From assembly GCA_016285145.1 (NCBI GenBank), contig JAEEQE010000008.1, positions 16,915 through 80,914 of the forward strand: a DNA stretch of 64,000 nucleotides. Direction: 5' to 3'. A model generated the notes under the pieces. The model saw nothing but the letters and a program-made list of their open reading frames with translations, had not been told where the DNA came from and did not search any database. Source of the DNA: Bacteroidales bacterium (lineage in GTDB: Bacteria; Bacteroidota; Bacteroidia; Bacteroidales; WCHB1-69). Shown piece after piece: positions 1 to 9,100 of this stretch. How positions within the stretch are numbered: position 1 is the stretch's first letter; each line of letters begins with the position of its first letter. A program made the translations under genes and the position numbers.

Positions 1-419
1 CAAGGCCATCCGGTACGCACATTCTCAATGCGCTGGATGTCATCAGACGCATTTACCCATTGCGAGCCATCGAAATAGTTATAGCCCGTACCACGCAAGG
101 AGTTACCATTACGCGGGGCGGTCATCCAAACAACAGAAGCCGTTCCATCCGGAAAAACGGCAATCTTGTTGCGCTGGTTGTAGTTGGTCTGCTGCTCCTG
201 ATACGTGGTGCCGATGATATTCGCCGGCGTCACTAATCCGCGCATTCCTTGGGTAGGTAGAGCGGCCGTCTGTTTCAAGATGGGAGTCACTTTGGGATTA
301 TACGCTTCCGTAATCTTGATGTTTTTTGCCTGCTGCATCGTCATCGTCGGATGTGCCGATTGTGCGAACAGGGCGACGGTAAAGGATACCATCATGAATA
401 GCAAGTAAACTTTTTTCAT
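1..419 (-). CDS. Secreted protein, N-terminal part only (cut by window edge)
   Basis: The gene starts at the ATG at 419 and runs off the left edge, so only about 139 residues are visible. The start MKKVYLLFMMVSFTVALFAQ is a clear signal peptide with an Ala-Gln cleavage site. After it come IGTTYQEQQTNYNQ, a PDGTASVVWM stretch and RGTGYNYFDGSQW. This pattern (GTT.Y..QTN followed by a bladed W/G-rich repeat) is seen at the start of large T9SS-secreted proteins of Bacteroidota with sialidase- or propeller-like repeats, so I infer an exported surface protein. The enzymatic or binding role cannot be told from this fragment. It lies downstream of the exbD genes on the same strand but is separated from them by a strong terminator. 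No good -7 element was found before it. Confidence 0.7.
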   Translation of the reverse strand, partial: MKKVYLLFMMVSFTVALFAQSAHPTMTMQQAKNIKITEAYNPKVTPILKQTAALPTQGMRGLVTPANIIGTTYQEQQTNYNQRNKIAVFPDGTASVVWMTAPRNGNSLRGTGYNYFDGSQWVNASDDIQRIENVRTGWP

Positions 420-466
420 GTTTTGGAATTTTAGTTAATAATTATTAATATTAAAGGTTTATTTCA

Positions 467-502
467 AAAAACAGGCAGACCGAAACATATCGGCCTGCCT
501 GT
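467..502 (-). terminator. Rho-independent terminator of the exbB-exbD operon
   Basis: An almost perfect hairpin has arms ACAGGCAG (471-478) and CTGCCTGT (495-502), extended inward by CCGA/TCGG. On the minus strand it is followed by six T. It lies directly after the stop of the last exbD gene, so it should end that transcript before the gene at 1-419. Confidence 0.85.
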
Positions 503-515
503 AAAATCAGGAATA

Positions 516-998
516 TTAGTTGGCTTTTTTGCCAGCTGCATAATTGATTTTCAGGGCGTTGTTTTTACGCAACTCCTGCTTGATAGTGTTCACATAGCGC
601 ATCTGCACGTCCTTGTCCACCTTGAGGGAGAAGGTGAGACGGTCGCGGTCCTGTGCGTCGCGGGACTCCTTTTCGGTACCGATGAAGTCGCGCACATCGG
701 CCACCAAGTCTTCAGCCTTGATGGTCTGGTCGTTGAGCTGCACGGAGACCTCTCCCGGCGGGAGGGTGTTCTCGTTCTTGCTGATGGGCGCGCCCACGTA
801 GATGTTCGCCACGAGGGATTTCTTCTCCAACTTCTGCACTTCGGTGGCGGACGGCGGAGTGAAATGCACCTTCAGCGTAGCCTCACGCATGGTGGTGATC
901 ACCATGAAGAAGAACAGGAACATGAAGATGATGTCGGACATGGAACCCATATTGAGTTCCGGAGTCTCTTTCTTTTCTTTATTTTTAAAACGAGCCAT
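516..998 (-). CDS. Biopolymer transport protein, ExbD/TolR family (second copy)
   Basis: This 160-residue protein has the ExbD/TolR layout: a short basic cytoplasmic start, one membrane helix at about residues 22-38 and a periplasmic domain. The segment LNMGSMSDIIFMFLFFFMV carries the conserved membrane Asp (D22) that takes part in proton flow in this family. Its partner is the ExbB/TolQ-like protein encoded upstream; together they would convert proton-motive force into work on an outer-membrane or envelope partner. It is the last gene of the operon, 19 bp after the first exbD copy. The two ExbD proteins differ strongly in their periplasmic parts, which suggests a heteromeric stator rather than a recent duplicate. 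No TonB-like gene is next to it, so the driven partner is unknown. Confidence 0.9.
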   Translation of the reverse strand: MARFKNKEKKETPELNMGSMSDIIFMFLFFFMVITTMREATLKVHFTPPSATEVQKLEKKSLVANIYVGAPISKNENTLPPGEVSVQLNDQTIKAEDLVADVRDFIGTEKESRDAQDRDRLTFSLKVDKDVQMRYVNTIKQELRKNNALKINYAAGKKAN

Positions 999-1017
999 AG
1001 TTCCGTAGTTTAAAAGG

Positions 1018-1605
1018 TTAGTTGGATCCGGATTTGCTGTAGTCCATCGGCGGGGCCTCGGAGATGCTCATCGGGATGGCCGATGTTACGGCTCTTTGGG
1101 CGGAGGAGTCCAGCGCGGAGAACTTCTTCCCGAAATACTGGAGAGCAGTCTCATCGCGCAATTCGTTCACAGCCCGCTGCAATTCATTCTGAACCTGCAC
1201 ATACATGTTGTAACTCGTGCCTTGGTCGTTGGTCAGGGAGACAACGCCCTTCGACACCGGGAAGTCGCCAATACCGTCAATGGGCTTGTTGACTTTCTCC
1301 GGGAGGGAGGGGTCGTTGGTCGGGTTAGCGAAAAACTCCTTGGCCTTGTCCTTCAGTTCAGAAACCATCATCACCTCGCCGTTGACGGAGATCTCGTCAC
1401 GGAAGTTGACCAGCACGTTCAGCACGTTACGCCGGTTGATATCCACCTGTTGCTCCTTGGCGTCGTCCGCTTTTGGAGGCGGGAGCTTACGAGGGATACC
1501 CTGCTCGGTGTTGATGGAGGAGGTCAGCAAGAAGAAGGTCAACAGCAGAAAGGAAATATCTGACATTGAGCCTGTATTTAAACCTGGTGTTTTTCTCTTT
1601 GCCAT
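1018..1605 (-). CDS. Biopolymer transport protein, ExbD/TolR family (first copy)
   Basis: This 195-residue ExbD/TolR-type protein begins MAKRKTPGLNTGSMSDISF, with the conserved membrane Asp at D16 in a single N-terminal helix (about 16-32). The rest is periplasmic. It is longer than typical ExbD (about 140 residues), because of an extended middle and a Ser/Pro-rich tail. It starts 1 bp after the stop of the four-helix protein gene upstream, so the two are probably translationally coupled. With the ExbB-like protein and the second ExbD it should form an inner-membrane proton-driven motor. The start ATG at 1605 is the only sensible one. Confidence 0.9.
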   Translation of the reverse strand: MAKRKTPGLNTGSMSDISFLLLTFFLLTSSINTEQGIPRKLPPPKADDAKEQQVDINRRNVLNVLVNFRDEISVNGEVMMVSELKDKAKEFFANPTNDPSLPEKVNKPIDGIGDFPVSKGVVSLTNDQGTSYNMYVQVQNELQRAVNELRDETALQYFGKKFSALDSSAQRAVTSAIPMSISEAPPMDYSKSGSN

Positions 1606-1606
1606 T

Positions 1607-2557
1607 TTATTTTCTATTTTTAATGGCGCTCATGACAGCTGTGAAAATGATAGCCAGAATGGCGCACAACAAACAAACATAAAGGGTGAACGCGGCAGCG
1701 TTGACCATCTTGTAGCCGGACACGGACATGCCGAACTTGAGGGCGGATGGGCTCAACACGGGCGAACCGATCAGATAGCCGATGAAGACCACCACAACAA
1801 ACGCGACAAGCACGATGAGGAGCTTGTAGGAGGTCTTGATGTTCTTGACCACTTTCACGAGGCCGAACCAAAGCATCAGCAGCAGGGTGACAAAACCAAG
1901 CAGGTAGCCGATACCGACGAACCAGCTCTGGAGAGATGCCGAGGACTTGAAGCTCTTCAAATCGTCTTTCAGAGCCTGAAGGTCGTTGGCCTTCTTGGTG
2001 GCGGAAGCGGAAGCATTGATCATGTCAGCCTTGGCAATCAGGCTGTTGGCGGCCTTATAGTATTCACGACCCACAAGATAATCCTGCTTCATAGCGGAAT
2101 ATTCCTTGTCCATCTTGTTGATATAGGATTCCAGATCCTTGAAGGTGTTGACTTTGTTGAAGCCGTCCACATACTCCTGTTTCTTGTCGCAGCGGGCGAA
2201 GAGGCCTTCCGCGCGTTTCGCGAAATTGGTCTTGTAGGCTTCAAAGTTATTTTCGTCAAGGCCTTTCAGATCTTGAAGATAGGTATAAAGAATATCCTTT
2301 TGCAATTGTTTTTCGTTCAGTTGTTTGTTGTAGTCACCCATTTCCTTTTGGTACTTGGCGACCACCTCGGGAAGGTTTTCAGGGGTTGCTGCCTGGAAAT
2401 CCGCCAGCATGGCCGGATTCTGCTGCTCGATTTTCTGCACCTGGAAGTAGCTGTCCTTCTTGTCATTGTCGAAGGCAACATACGAGAACCAGCACGCAAG
2501 CAGAATACCAATTATTGCGACAGCAAAGGTTATGTATTTTAAAATTTTATAATTCAT
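1607..2557 (-). CDS. Uncharacterised inner-membrane protein with four helices, exbB-exbD operon
   Basis: I do not recognise a named family. The 316-residue protein has one N-terminal membrane helix (about residues 8-28), a charged, mostly helical segment of roughly 180 residues (30-205) likely on the outer face, and three C-terminal helices (about 212-234, 245-265, 285-310). The middle is rich in Lys, Glu, Gln and Ala, as in coiled coils. The gene sits between the exbB-like gene and the two exbD genes with very short gaps, so it is probably a subunit or adaptor of the same proton-driven complex. I chose the ATG at 2557 (MNYKILKY); a GTG just before it would add one residue. Confidence 0.75.
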   Translation of the reverse strand: MNYKILKYITFAVAIIGILLACWFSYVAFDNDKKDSYFQVQKIEQQNPAMLADFQAATPENLPEVVAKYQKEMGDYNKQLNEKQLQKDILYTYLQDLKGLDENNFEAYKTNFAKRAEGLFARCDKKQEYVDGFNKVNTFKDLESYINKMDKEYSAMKQDYLVGREYYKAANSLIAKADMINASASATKKANDLQALKDDLKSFKSSASLQSWFVGIGYLLGFVTLLLMLWFGLVKVVKNIKTSYKLLIVLVAFVVVVFIGYLIGSPVLSPSALKFGMSVSGYKMVNAAAFTLYVCLLCAILAIIFTAVMSAIKNRK

Positions 2558-2607
2558 CACAAAAGTGTTTTGAAGTCAATAAATTATTGTATATATAATA
2601 TTATTGT

Positions 2608-3417
2608 TTATTTATTCTTCACCAGAATATCCATGAAGGAGATGGTGGCATCTTCCATGTCGTTGACGATAGCGTCAATCTTGGTGAGGATGTAGTTGTA
2701 GAACACTTGGAGAATCATAGCGGAGATCAAACCGAAGACGGTGGTCAAAAGGGCCACTTTCATACCGCCAGCCACAATGGTCGGGGAGATATCGCCGGCG
2801 CGCTCGATGTCATCGAATGCCTGCACCATGCCGATCACCGTGCCGAAGAAACCGAGGGAAGGAGACAGGGCGATGAACAGGTTGATCCAAGTGAGGTTGG
2901 TTTCCAGCTTGGCCATTTGGACGCCACCGTAGGAGACGAGGGCTTTCTCAACGGAGTCGAGACCTTCGTCATAGCGGTCGAGGCCCTGATAGAAGACAGC
3001 GGCGAGGGGTCCTTTGGTGTCGCGGCAGAGTTCTTTGGCTTTCTCAACGCCACCGGTCTTGATGGCGTCTTCCACCTTCTGGAGAAGTTTTTGGGAGTTC
3101 ACAGAAGCGAGGTTGAGGTAGAATATACGTTCAATCACAAATGCAAGACCGAGGATCAAGCAGATGAGCACCGGTGTCATGAACGTGGCGCCACCTTGGA
3201 TGAATTTCTCCTTGAGGGTGTAGTGCAGGCCTTGGCTGACGGCCTCGTCGGGATCGACTGACAATTCTGCCTGTGCGGCGGGAGCGGCTTCAGGGGTTTC
3301 AGCCACCTGTTCGGTAGCGGCCTCGTCAGTTTTTTTCTGATTTTGGGCAAATGCTGTGTTTGCGATACCGATGGTTAAGAAACCGAAAACGGTAAGTAAG
3401 GCGATTAGCTTTTTCAT
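2608..3417 (-). CDS. MotA/TolQ/ExbB proton channel family protein
   Basis: This 269-residue protein has the ExbB/TolQ/MotA channel core: membrane helices at about residues 79-100, 177-200 and 217-240. The conserved block SPSLGFFGTVIGMVQAF (185-201) and the following AGGMKVALLTTVFGL are typical of the family. The N-terminus is unusual: it has a signal-peptide-like segment (MKKLIALLTVFGFL...AFAQ) and then a Glu/Ala/Pro-rich linker (about 26-60) before the core, as in some Bacteroidota members. It is the first gene of an operon with the four-helix protein and two ExbD proteins, with which it should form an energised inner-membrane complex. The leader upstream is long, and only a weak -7 element was found. 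Confidence 0.9.
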   Translation of the reverse strand: MKKLIALLTVFGFLTIGIANTAFAQNQKKTDEAATEQVAETPEAAPAAQAELSVDPDEAVSQGLHYTLKEKFIQGGATFMTPVLICLILGLAFVIERIFYLNLASVNSQKLLQKVEDAIKTGGVEKAKELCRDTKGPLAAVFYQGLDRYDEGLDSVEKALVSYGGVQMAKLETNLTWINLFIALSPSLGFFGTVIGMVQAFDDIERAGDISPTIVAGGMKVALLTTVFGLISAMILQVFYNYILTKIDAIVNDMEDATISFMDILVKNK

Positions 3418-3599
3418 AATAACTGTTGTAATTTTTAATGTTTAAAGAATTAGATTTATTTATATTTCGATTAAAATCAATTATTTACAAAACAAGAACA
3501 CACTACTTCCACCGCCTCATCCTGCACTCTTTCATCCTTTTTGGCCTGCTCCACCCCACAAACCAAAACCCGTCATTATGCCAATTTTCCAATTGGCGG

Positions 3600-3607
3600 T
3601 AAAAGTA
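3600..3607 (-). promoter_or_regulatory. Possible -7 element for the exbB operon
   Basis: The minus strand reads TACTTTTA followed by CCGCC, one base off the Bacteroidota consensus TAnnTTTG. It would give a leader of about 175 nt before the ATG at 3417. It is weak but the best candidate in the gap. Confidence 0.35.
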
Positions 3608-3700
3608 CAATTTTTTTCAGAATTTCCTCCCTTCAAAGTGCATTTTTTTCAACGATGAAAAATTTTAGTTTTTTTAAGATACTCGTATTTAAAAAAAGTA

Positions 3701-3708
3701 TACTTTTG
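3701..3708 (+). promoter_or_regulatory. -7 promoter element of the lipoprotein pair
   Basis: TACTTTTG matches the Bacteroidota -7 consensus TAnnTTTG exactly. It lies 60 nt before the ATG at 3769, in an A/T-rich context. No clear -33 TTTG was seen. Confidence 0.65.
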
Positions 3709-3768
3709 CGACCTGATTAAGTAGGCAAACTTAATAAAACACATTCAATAACTTAAATTATCAAAACA

Positions 3769-4299
3769 ATGAAAAAATTATTAGTATTAGCAGCTGCAGC
3801 CTTAATGGTTTGCTTCAACTCTTGTGGTCCCCAAGAAAAGACCCTCACCGATTATCTGACCGCTCCGAAGAAAGGTTGGGTTATGGAAGCCGCTACCTCC
3901 GCCCCTGGCTATCACATGTCAAGTGGTGCCATCGTTGAGAACCTGATGGAAGGCTATTTCTTCGATTATGAATTGGATGACATCATCTCTTTCGACGCTG
4001 AAGGCAACGAGACCATTGATCCGGGCAAAAAACTCGCTGATGACGGTGCCGCTTACCAGAACGTTGTTACAGCCAAATACTCTGTCAATGATGAGACGAA
4101 GATCCTCATGTGCCAAATGCCTTGGATCTATGAATTTGACGACAATGACCTTCCTATCGGCTACAGCCCTGCCCAGGAAATTTGCGAAATCATCACGCTG
4201 GATGAAAACATGCTGAAGATCCGCTGCACCATCGACGACGTGGCTGCTCCGACAAAGGAAGTTTACTCCTTCACCATCACCTACGTTCCTGCCAAATAA
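3769..4299 (+). CDS. Small secreted lipoprotein of unknown function
   Basis: The 176-residue product starts MKKLLVLAAAALMVCFNSC, a lipoprotein signal peptide with lipobox FNSC (lipid-anchored Cys at 19), followed by GPQEK. The mature part is an acidic domain of about 155 residues that starts with TLTDYLTAPKKGWVM and is rich in aromatic and Asp residues, consistent with a small beta-rich fold. The motif of a threonine/leucine-rich start followed by KGW resembles small Bacteroidota lipoproteins of unknown function, but I cannot assign a family. The gene is followed 35 bp later by a second lipoprotein gene and shares its promoter. Confidence 0.75.
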   Translation: MKKLLVLAAAALMVCFNSCGPQEKTLTDYLTAPKKGWVMEAATSAPGYHMSSGAIVENLMEGYFFDYELDDIISFDAEGNETIDPGKKLADDGAAYQNVVTAKYSVNDETKILMCQMPWIYEFDDNDLPIGYSPAQEICEIITLDENMLKIRCTIDDVAAPTKEVYSFTITYVPAK

Positions 4300-4334
4300 T
4301 TTAACCAAGCAAAAACCCTTAAATTTTTATAACA

Positions 4335-4649
4335 ATGAAAAAATTATTTTTATTAGCTCTTTGCGCAGGTCTTTTCGTGGCTTGCGGTAACAAAAACGCC
4401 AAAACTGAGGATGTGAAGGACACCGCAGTTGTGGAAGAAGTTGTAGCTCCCGTTGAGGAAGAGGCTGTTGTGGCTGAAGAAGCTCCTGTTCAAGAGGCTG
4501 CTCCCGCTCCTGCCAAAACCAACAACAAAAAACAGACCGTGAAAGAACACGCTCAGTCTGCTGCCGAGAACGTGGCTAACGCTGCTATCGACCAAGCTGA
4601 AAAAGACGCTACCAACACTGTTGTGAACAAGGGCGTAAGAAGAAGATAA
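4335..4649 (+). CDS. Small lipoprotein with acidic low-complexity body
   Basis: The 104-residue product starts MKKLFLLALCAGLFVACGNK, with lipobox FVAC and lipidated Cys at residue 17. The mature part is of low complexity: Val/Glu/Ala/Pro-rich (about 30-62, with repeated EEVVAPVEEEAVVAEE-like runs), then a Lys/Asn/Ala segment that may be helical, ending in RRR. Such proteins often act as envelope spacers, but no function can be assigned. It is the second gene of a two-gene operon and ends at a strong terminator. Confidence 0.7.
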   Translation: MKKLFLLALCAGLFVACGNKNAKTEDVKDTAVVEEVVAPVEEEAVVAEEAPVQEAAPAPAKTNNKKQTVKEHAQSAAENVANAAIDQAEKDATNTVVNKGVRRR

Positions 4650-4670
4650 TTATTTCTTTTTCCATAACAA

Positions 4671-4701
4671 AAAGGGCAACCGCATGGTTGCCCTTTTTTT
4701 T
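4671..4701 (+). terminator. Terminator after the lipoprotein pair
   Basis: The 11-bp perfect stem AAAGGGCAACC / GGTTGCCCTTT (4671-4681 and 4686-4696) with loop GCAT is followed by more T. It is a strong intrinsic terminator and lies just before the next promoter. Confidence 0.9.
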
Positions 4702-4702
4702 G

Positions 4703-4710
4703 TATCTTTG
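4703..4710 (+). promoter_or_regulatory. -7 promoter element of the aminotransferase gene
   Basis: TATCTTTG, a perfect TAnnTTTG match, starts 2 nt after the terminator tail and 56 nt before the ATG at 4759. Confidence 0.75.
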
Positions 4711-4758
4711 CAGCAACACTATTACATAAGTTATATCACAACAAATTAATACATTATA

Positions 4759-6069
4759 ATGAAAAACACACCCATTCCCGCTGAAATCGTCGATAAAATC
4801 GTCGCCGACAGCGGCCTCACATCCGTAGGAAAAGCCTCTATCCGCGAGGTGAAACGTCTGATCAACGAAATCGAAAAAGCGTCCGGCATGGAGTTCATCC
4901 GCATGGAAATGGGCATCCCCGGCCTGCCCCCCTGCCACGTGGGCGTGGAAGCTCAAATCCAAGCCCTGAAAAACGGCGTGGCCGCCATCTACCCCGACAT
5001 TGAGGGCATCCCCGACATCAAAAACGAGGCCGCCCGCTTCGTCAAGAACTTCATCGACCTGGAAGTGAACCCCGAGAACTGCATCCCGACCGTGGGCTCC
5101 ATGATGGCCGGCATGGCCTCCTTCATGACCTTCGTGCGCGCCCGCAAAGAACGCGACACGACGCTCTTCATCGACCCCGGCTTCCCCGTCCAGAAACAGC
5201 AGCACCGCGTGCTCGGCCTCAAATACGAGACCTTCGACGTGTATGAGCACCGCGGCCAGAAACTCCGCGCCAAACTTGAAAGCTATCTCCAGCAGGGACA
5301 CATCCACACCATCATCTACTCCAACCCCAACAACCCCTCCTGGATCTGTTTCACCGAGGAAGAGCTCCAGATTATCGGCGAACTCGCCAACCAGTACGAT
5401 GTGTTCGTGCTCGAAGACCTCGCCTATTTCGGTATGGACTTCCGTCACAACATCTCCACGCCCGGCGTGCCGCCCTTCCAGCCCTCCGTCGGCAAATACA
5501 CCGACAACTACGCGCTGATGATCTCCGGCTCCAAGGCCTTCAGTTATGCTGGCGAACGTATCGCCCTGCTCATTCTCTCCAACAAGATGTACAACCGCGA
5601 GTTCCCAGACCTTGTGCCCTACTTCAACAACGCGAAACTCGGACGCGCCATCATCTACGGCACCGTCTATGCCATCAGTTCCGGCGTGGCCCACTCGGCA
5701 CAATATGCCATGGCCGCCATCCTTAAAGCCTGCAACGACGGCACCTACAACTACATCGACGATGTGAAGGAGTATGGCGAGAAGGCTGCCATCATGAAGA
5801 AACTCTTCACCGACAACGGCTTTAAGATTGTCTATGACAAGGATGGCGACAAAGATCTGGCCGATGGCTTCTATTTCACGGTGGCCTACCCCGGCATGAC
5901 CAGTGACGAACTTTTGCGCGAATTCCTGTACTACGGCATCAGCGCCATCTCGCTGACGACCTGCGGCAGCGAGCGCGGCGAAGGCCTCCGCGCCTGCGTC
6001 TCCCTCACCCCGCGCCGCCAGTTCCCCATGCTGGAGGAGCGTCTCAAGATGTTCAAGGAGAACCACTGA
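4759..6069 (+). CDS. PLP-dependent aminotransferase, class I/II
   Basis: This 436-residue enzyme has the fold type I aminotransferase signature: NPNNP at 189-193, an Asp-containing EDLAYFG block (D220) for the pyridine nitrogen, the Schiff-base Lys in SGSKAFSYAGER (K259) and a phosphate-binding Arg (R267). A late Arg in the GLRACVSL block probably binds the substrate carboxylate. It transfers an amino group between an amino acid and a 2-oxo acid in the cytoplasm. The exact substrate is not visible; it resembles a Bacteroidota-specific branch near aspartate/aromatic aminotransferases. The gene stands alone with its own promoter and terminator. Its GC-rich third positions give long antisense open frames that are not genes. 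Confidence 0.88.
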   Translation: MKNTPIPAEIVDKIVADSGLTSVGKASIREVKRLINEIEKASGMEFIRMEMGIPGLPPCHVGVEAQIQALKNGVAAIYPDIEGIPDIKNEAARFVKNFIDLEVNPENCIPTVGSMMAGMASFMTFVRARKERDTTLFIDPGFPVQKQQHRVLGLKYETFDVYEHRGQKLRAKLESYLQQGHIHTIIYSNPNNPSWICFTEEELQIIGELANQYDVFVLEDLAYFGMDFRHNISTPGVPPFQPSVGKYTDNYALMISGSKAFSYAGERIALLILSNKMYNREFPDLVPYFNNAKLGRAIIYGTVYAISSGVAHSAQYAMAAILKACNDGTYNYIDDVKEYGEKAAIMKKLFTDNGFKIVYDKDGDKDLADGFYFTVAYPGMTSDELLREFLYYGISAISLTTCGSERGEGLRACVSLTPRRQFPMLEERLKMFKENH

Positions 6070-6103
6070 TTTAATTCAGAATTAAAAATTAAAAATTAAA
6101 AAT

Positions 6104-6137
6104 AACGGGGGACTCGGAAGGGTTCCCCGTTTTTTTA
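6104..6137. terminator. Bidirectional terminator between aminotransferase and FISUMP genes
   Basis: Arms AACGGGG (6104-6110) and CCCCGTT (6125-6131) flank a G/A-rich loop; T runs follow on both strands (seven T on plus, T-rich on minus). The core is nearly the same as the terminator at 12462-12488. Confidence 0.8.
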
Positions 6138-6167
6138 CATCATAAAGAATAAAGAAAATGATTTGAT

Positions 6168-9100
6168 TTAGTCGCGAAGACAGCGGACAGAGATTCCCAC
6201 ATCTTTATGACTCAAACCCTGCCACACAATCGACGCATTACAGTCTATTGTGCGACACCGGGCCAAGTTGCTGGTGGCTGACTCTGCTGAAGAACTCCAG
6301 AAGACGGCGTTAAGGCCTGGCGTTCCATTGTAATTACTTACAGGAACGGCGCCAAAACCTGAAAGATTGTTCAAGAGCTGGTTGTAGCCAGGGGTACAAG
6401 AATTAAAGGAAGACTGCCAGCCGCTCTGTGAGGCCATTGCTTTAGCGACAAAAGTGTTATTGCTTCCACAACAATAATCTGAGACCGACCCTAGATAGTT
6501 TATTAACTGTGACCATTCTGCGTTGCTTGGCAAATGCCACCCGTCGGGACAGATACCCTGTACCCCAGACGGGTTAGCTTCCGTTGATGATGCTCCGTGC
6601 ATCACAGCAGGCCAGTTATACAGATAGCCTCGTTCCACCAACGGTATTGATATCCCACTGTCATAATAGTAAGGATTGGTATAGCTCGTGTTGCTGTTTC
6701 CAGCAGGGATAGGTTCACCATCCGCATAGTAAGTGGAACGTAAGTTTTCTCGCATCCAGCATTGGTTTCCAATTTGTATGGTATTGTAAGAATTGCCTTC
6801 ATAGTCTAACACCCAAGGGGCGTTGGGACAAGGCTGGTTATTGGGAGTAGGAGGCTCTGTGGTAAACGCCATCGTCATACCATAGGTGGTACCGATACTA
6901 TTTGTAACGTAAGCTCGAACATAGTACGTGGTACCGGCGCTGAGACCCGTAATGTGGCTTGTGAAAGGGCCGAGGCCTGTGCTATCGGAGGTATGGTTTC
7001 CCGCAATAGTCGGGTTCTCCGATGTTCCCCAACACACACCGCGTCCAACAATCGTTGCACCGCCATCTGTTGTGGCCACACCGCCGCAAGTAGCCGAATT
7101 CGCCGTCACATTGCTCACAGAATCCGTTGTGACCGTGGGAAGGAAGACCGTATGGCCGCTTCCACCAAGTGAATCGCGGAGACAACGAACCGAAAGACCA
7201 TAAGCCTTGTCTTCTTCATAATTGAAAAAAACATCGTTGACGTAAGACAGATAACGAACCCGTGCAAAACTGTAATATGTCGTAGTGGACCAGAAAAGGG
7301 CAGTAACCCCCTGCTCGGCGAAGTCGTCCAAAGTGAATTTCCAAAGACCAACGGGTACGGCACTGAAACCTGTAACGTTATTAGTGCTTTGACTATTGCC
7401 GACAGTACAGAGTTGCGAGTTATTCCACCATCCCGTCGGAGAAGACAATGACTTGCCCACAGCAGCCGGATAGTCTCCACAAACGAACAAACTCTGGCTC
7501 TCCAAATAGTCCGAGAACTGCGTCCACTCCGCATAGCTCGGCAAATGCCAACCAATGGGACAAACGCCTTGCACTCCGGAAGGGTTGGTATTAGACGAGG
7601 AGGCTCCACGCATAGCGACATTCCAATTGTAAAAGAGACCACGATCCTCCAACGGAATACTGGAATTGCTGTGGTCATAGCACCCGTTTAGAGAAAGAGC
7701 TGCCCCATCGGAATAATGTGCCGTCCGCAGGTTTTCGCGCATCCAGCACTGAGCGCCAATCAGCACTGTGTTGTACACATTGCCTTCAATATCTGTCACC
7801 ACAGGGATGCCGGGACAAGGAGCGGCAATTGGAACGGAATCGGTAGGTTGCATGGAAAACACCACCTCATTTCCGTAAGCAATTCCTTCTTCGTTGGTGG
7901 CGTATGCCCGCACATAATATGTGGTATTGGCCATGAGACCTATAAGGGTGCTTGTGAACGAACCAAGGCTGTCGCCATTGAAGGTATGGGAATCCTCAAC
8001 AGTAGGGTTCGGAGAGGTACTCCAGCATACACCCCGTGTGAGAATCGGCGCACCGCCATCCGATACCACATCACCGCCACAAGTAACCATGGTTATCAAG
8101 GTATGCGTCACCATCACAGAATCGGTGGTGACCGTGGGCGGCGTTATGACAGAAAAGGTGTCGTCACCTCGGATGCAACGTACTGAATAACAATCACACT
8201 TGTTGCCGTATGCCCAATCAACAGTCGAACTACTGAACGGAAAGGAATGCGACTTTGCACTCCTTTTGGAATGTTGTGTGGCCGTCCAGAAATAGGCAGA
8301 GCAAAATGTGGGGAACACTGTAGGGAAAGTGTTGTTCGTAAAAGTACCCGCAGGCATTGCACTGAACCCCGTAGCATTGTTTGTGCTCAGGTTGTGTCCT
8401 GGTGAACATTCATCAGAGAAATAGCTCCATGAAGTTGTGGAAGCAAGCGCCTTGGCAATGTGATCATCAAAATAGCTGCCACACCAGTAATCCGGTTGTG
8501 ACATCACATAAGACAATAACTGCCACCACTCGTCTTCCGTAGGGAGATGCCAACCTGCTGGACAAATGCCACGTCTGTAACCGTTGTAATTCACAGAAAA
8601 AGCATGGTCGGCACTGTCGTCCACACTGGTCTCCCCATATGCTATGTTGAACGTGTCCATCATGGCATTCCAATTGTACAATAAACCAAAATTGCTGTCC
8701 ACCGTTATGGAATCGTAATGCCTATACCGCTTCGCCATTTTACCCGTATATGTGCTATTATAAGTTGTATCTACAATGTACGTACCTGTGCTCGGAGAGG
8801 TCACACAACGCATATTTTCCCGCATCCAACACTGATTTCCAATTTTTACGGTGTTGTAAATATTGCCTTCGTGATCTGCTACCGTGGGAGTGCTGGGACA
8901 AGGCATTCCATCCGCGACATCTACAGAGATGTCAAAATTTAACACAACTAATTGTGAAACATACTGTTCCTGCACAATATGATCACTTCCCCACTCCGCA
9001 CCGTCGATAGTGGCATAGCCCACGTATTCCATTTGGTCTCCAACTTCGAATAGGTTGTCGATGACATCCTTGACTCCGTTTTTGGGTTGCACGCCACCAA

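Larger units (their letters stand above)
3418..3768. other. Intergenic region between divergent exbB and lipoprotein operons
   Basis: No ORF of note lies here. It holds a weak minus-strand -7 element at 3600-3607, a small inverted repeat GCCAATT/AATTGGC at 3580-3586 and 3591-3597, and a good plus-strand -7 element at 3701-3708. The rest is A/T-rich spacer and leader sequence. Confidence 0.6.

Noticed and set aside
1217-2542. 441-residue plus-strand open frame opposite the exbD genes
   Set aside because: It lies antisense to well-supported exbD and membrane protein genes, has no domain, and its composition reflects mirror-image codon use.
4609-6066. 485-residue minus-strand open frame
   Set aside because: It is the antisense shadow of the PLP aminotransferase, which has clear catalytic motifs and its own promoter and terminator.
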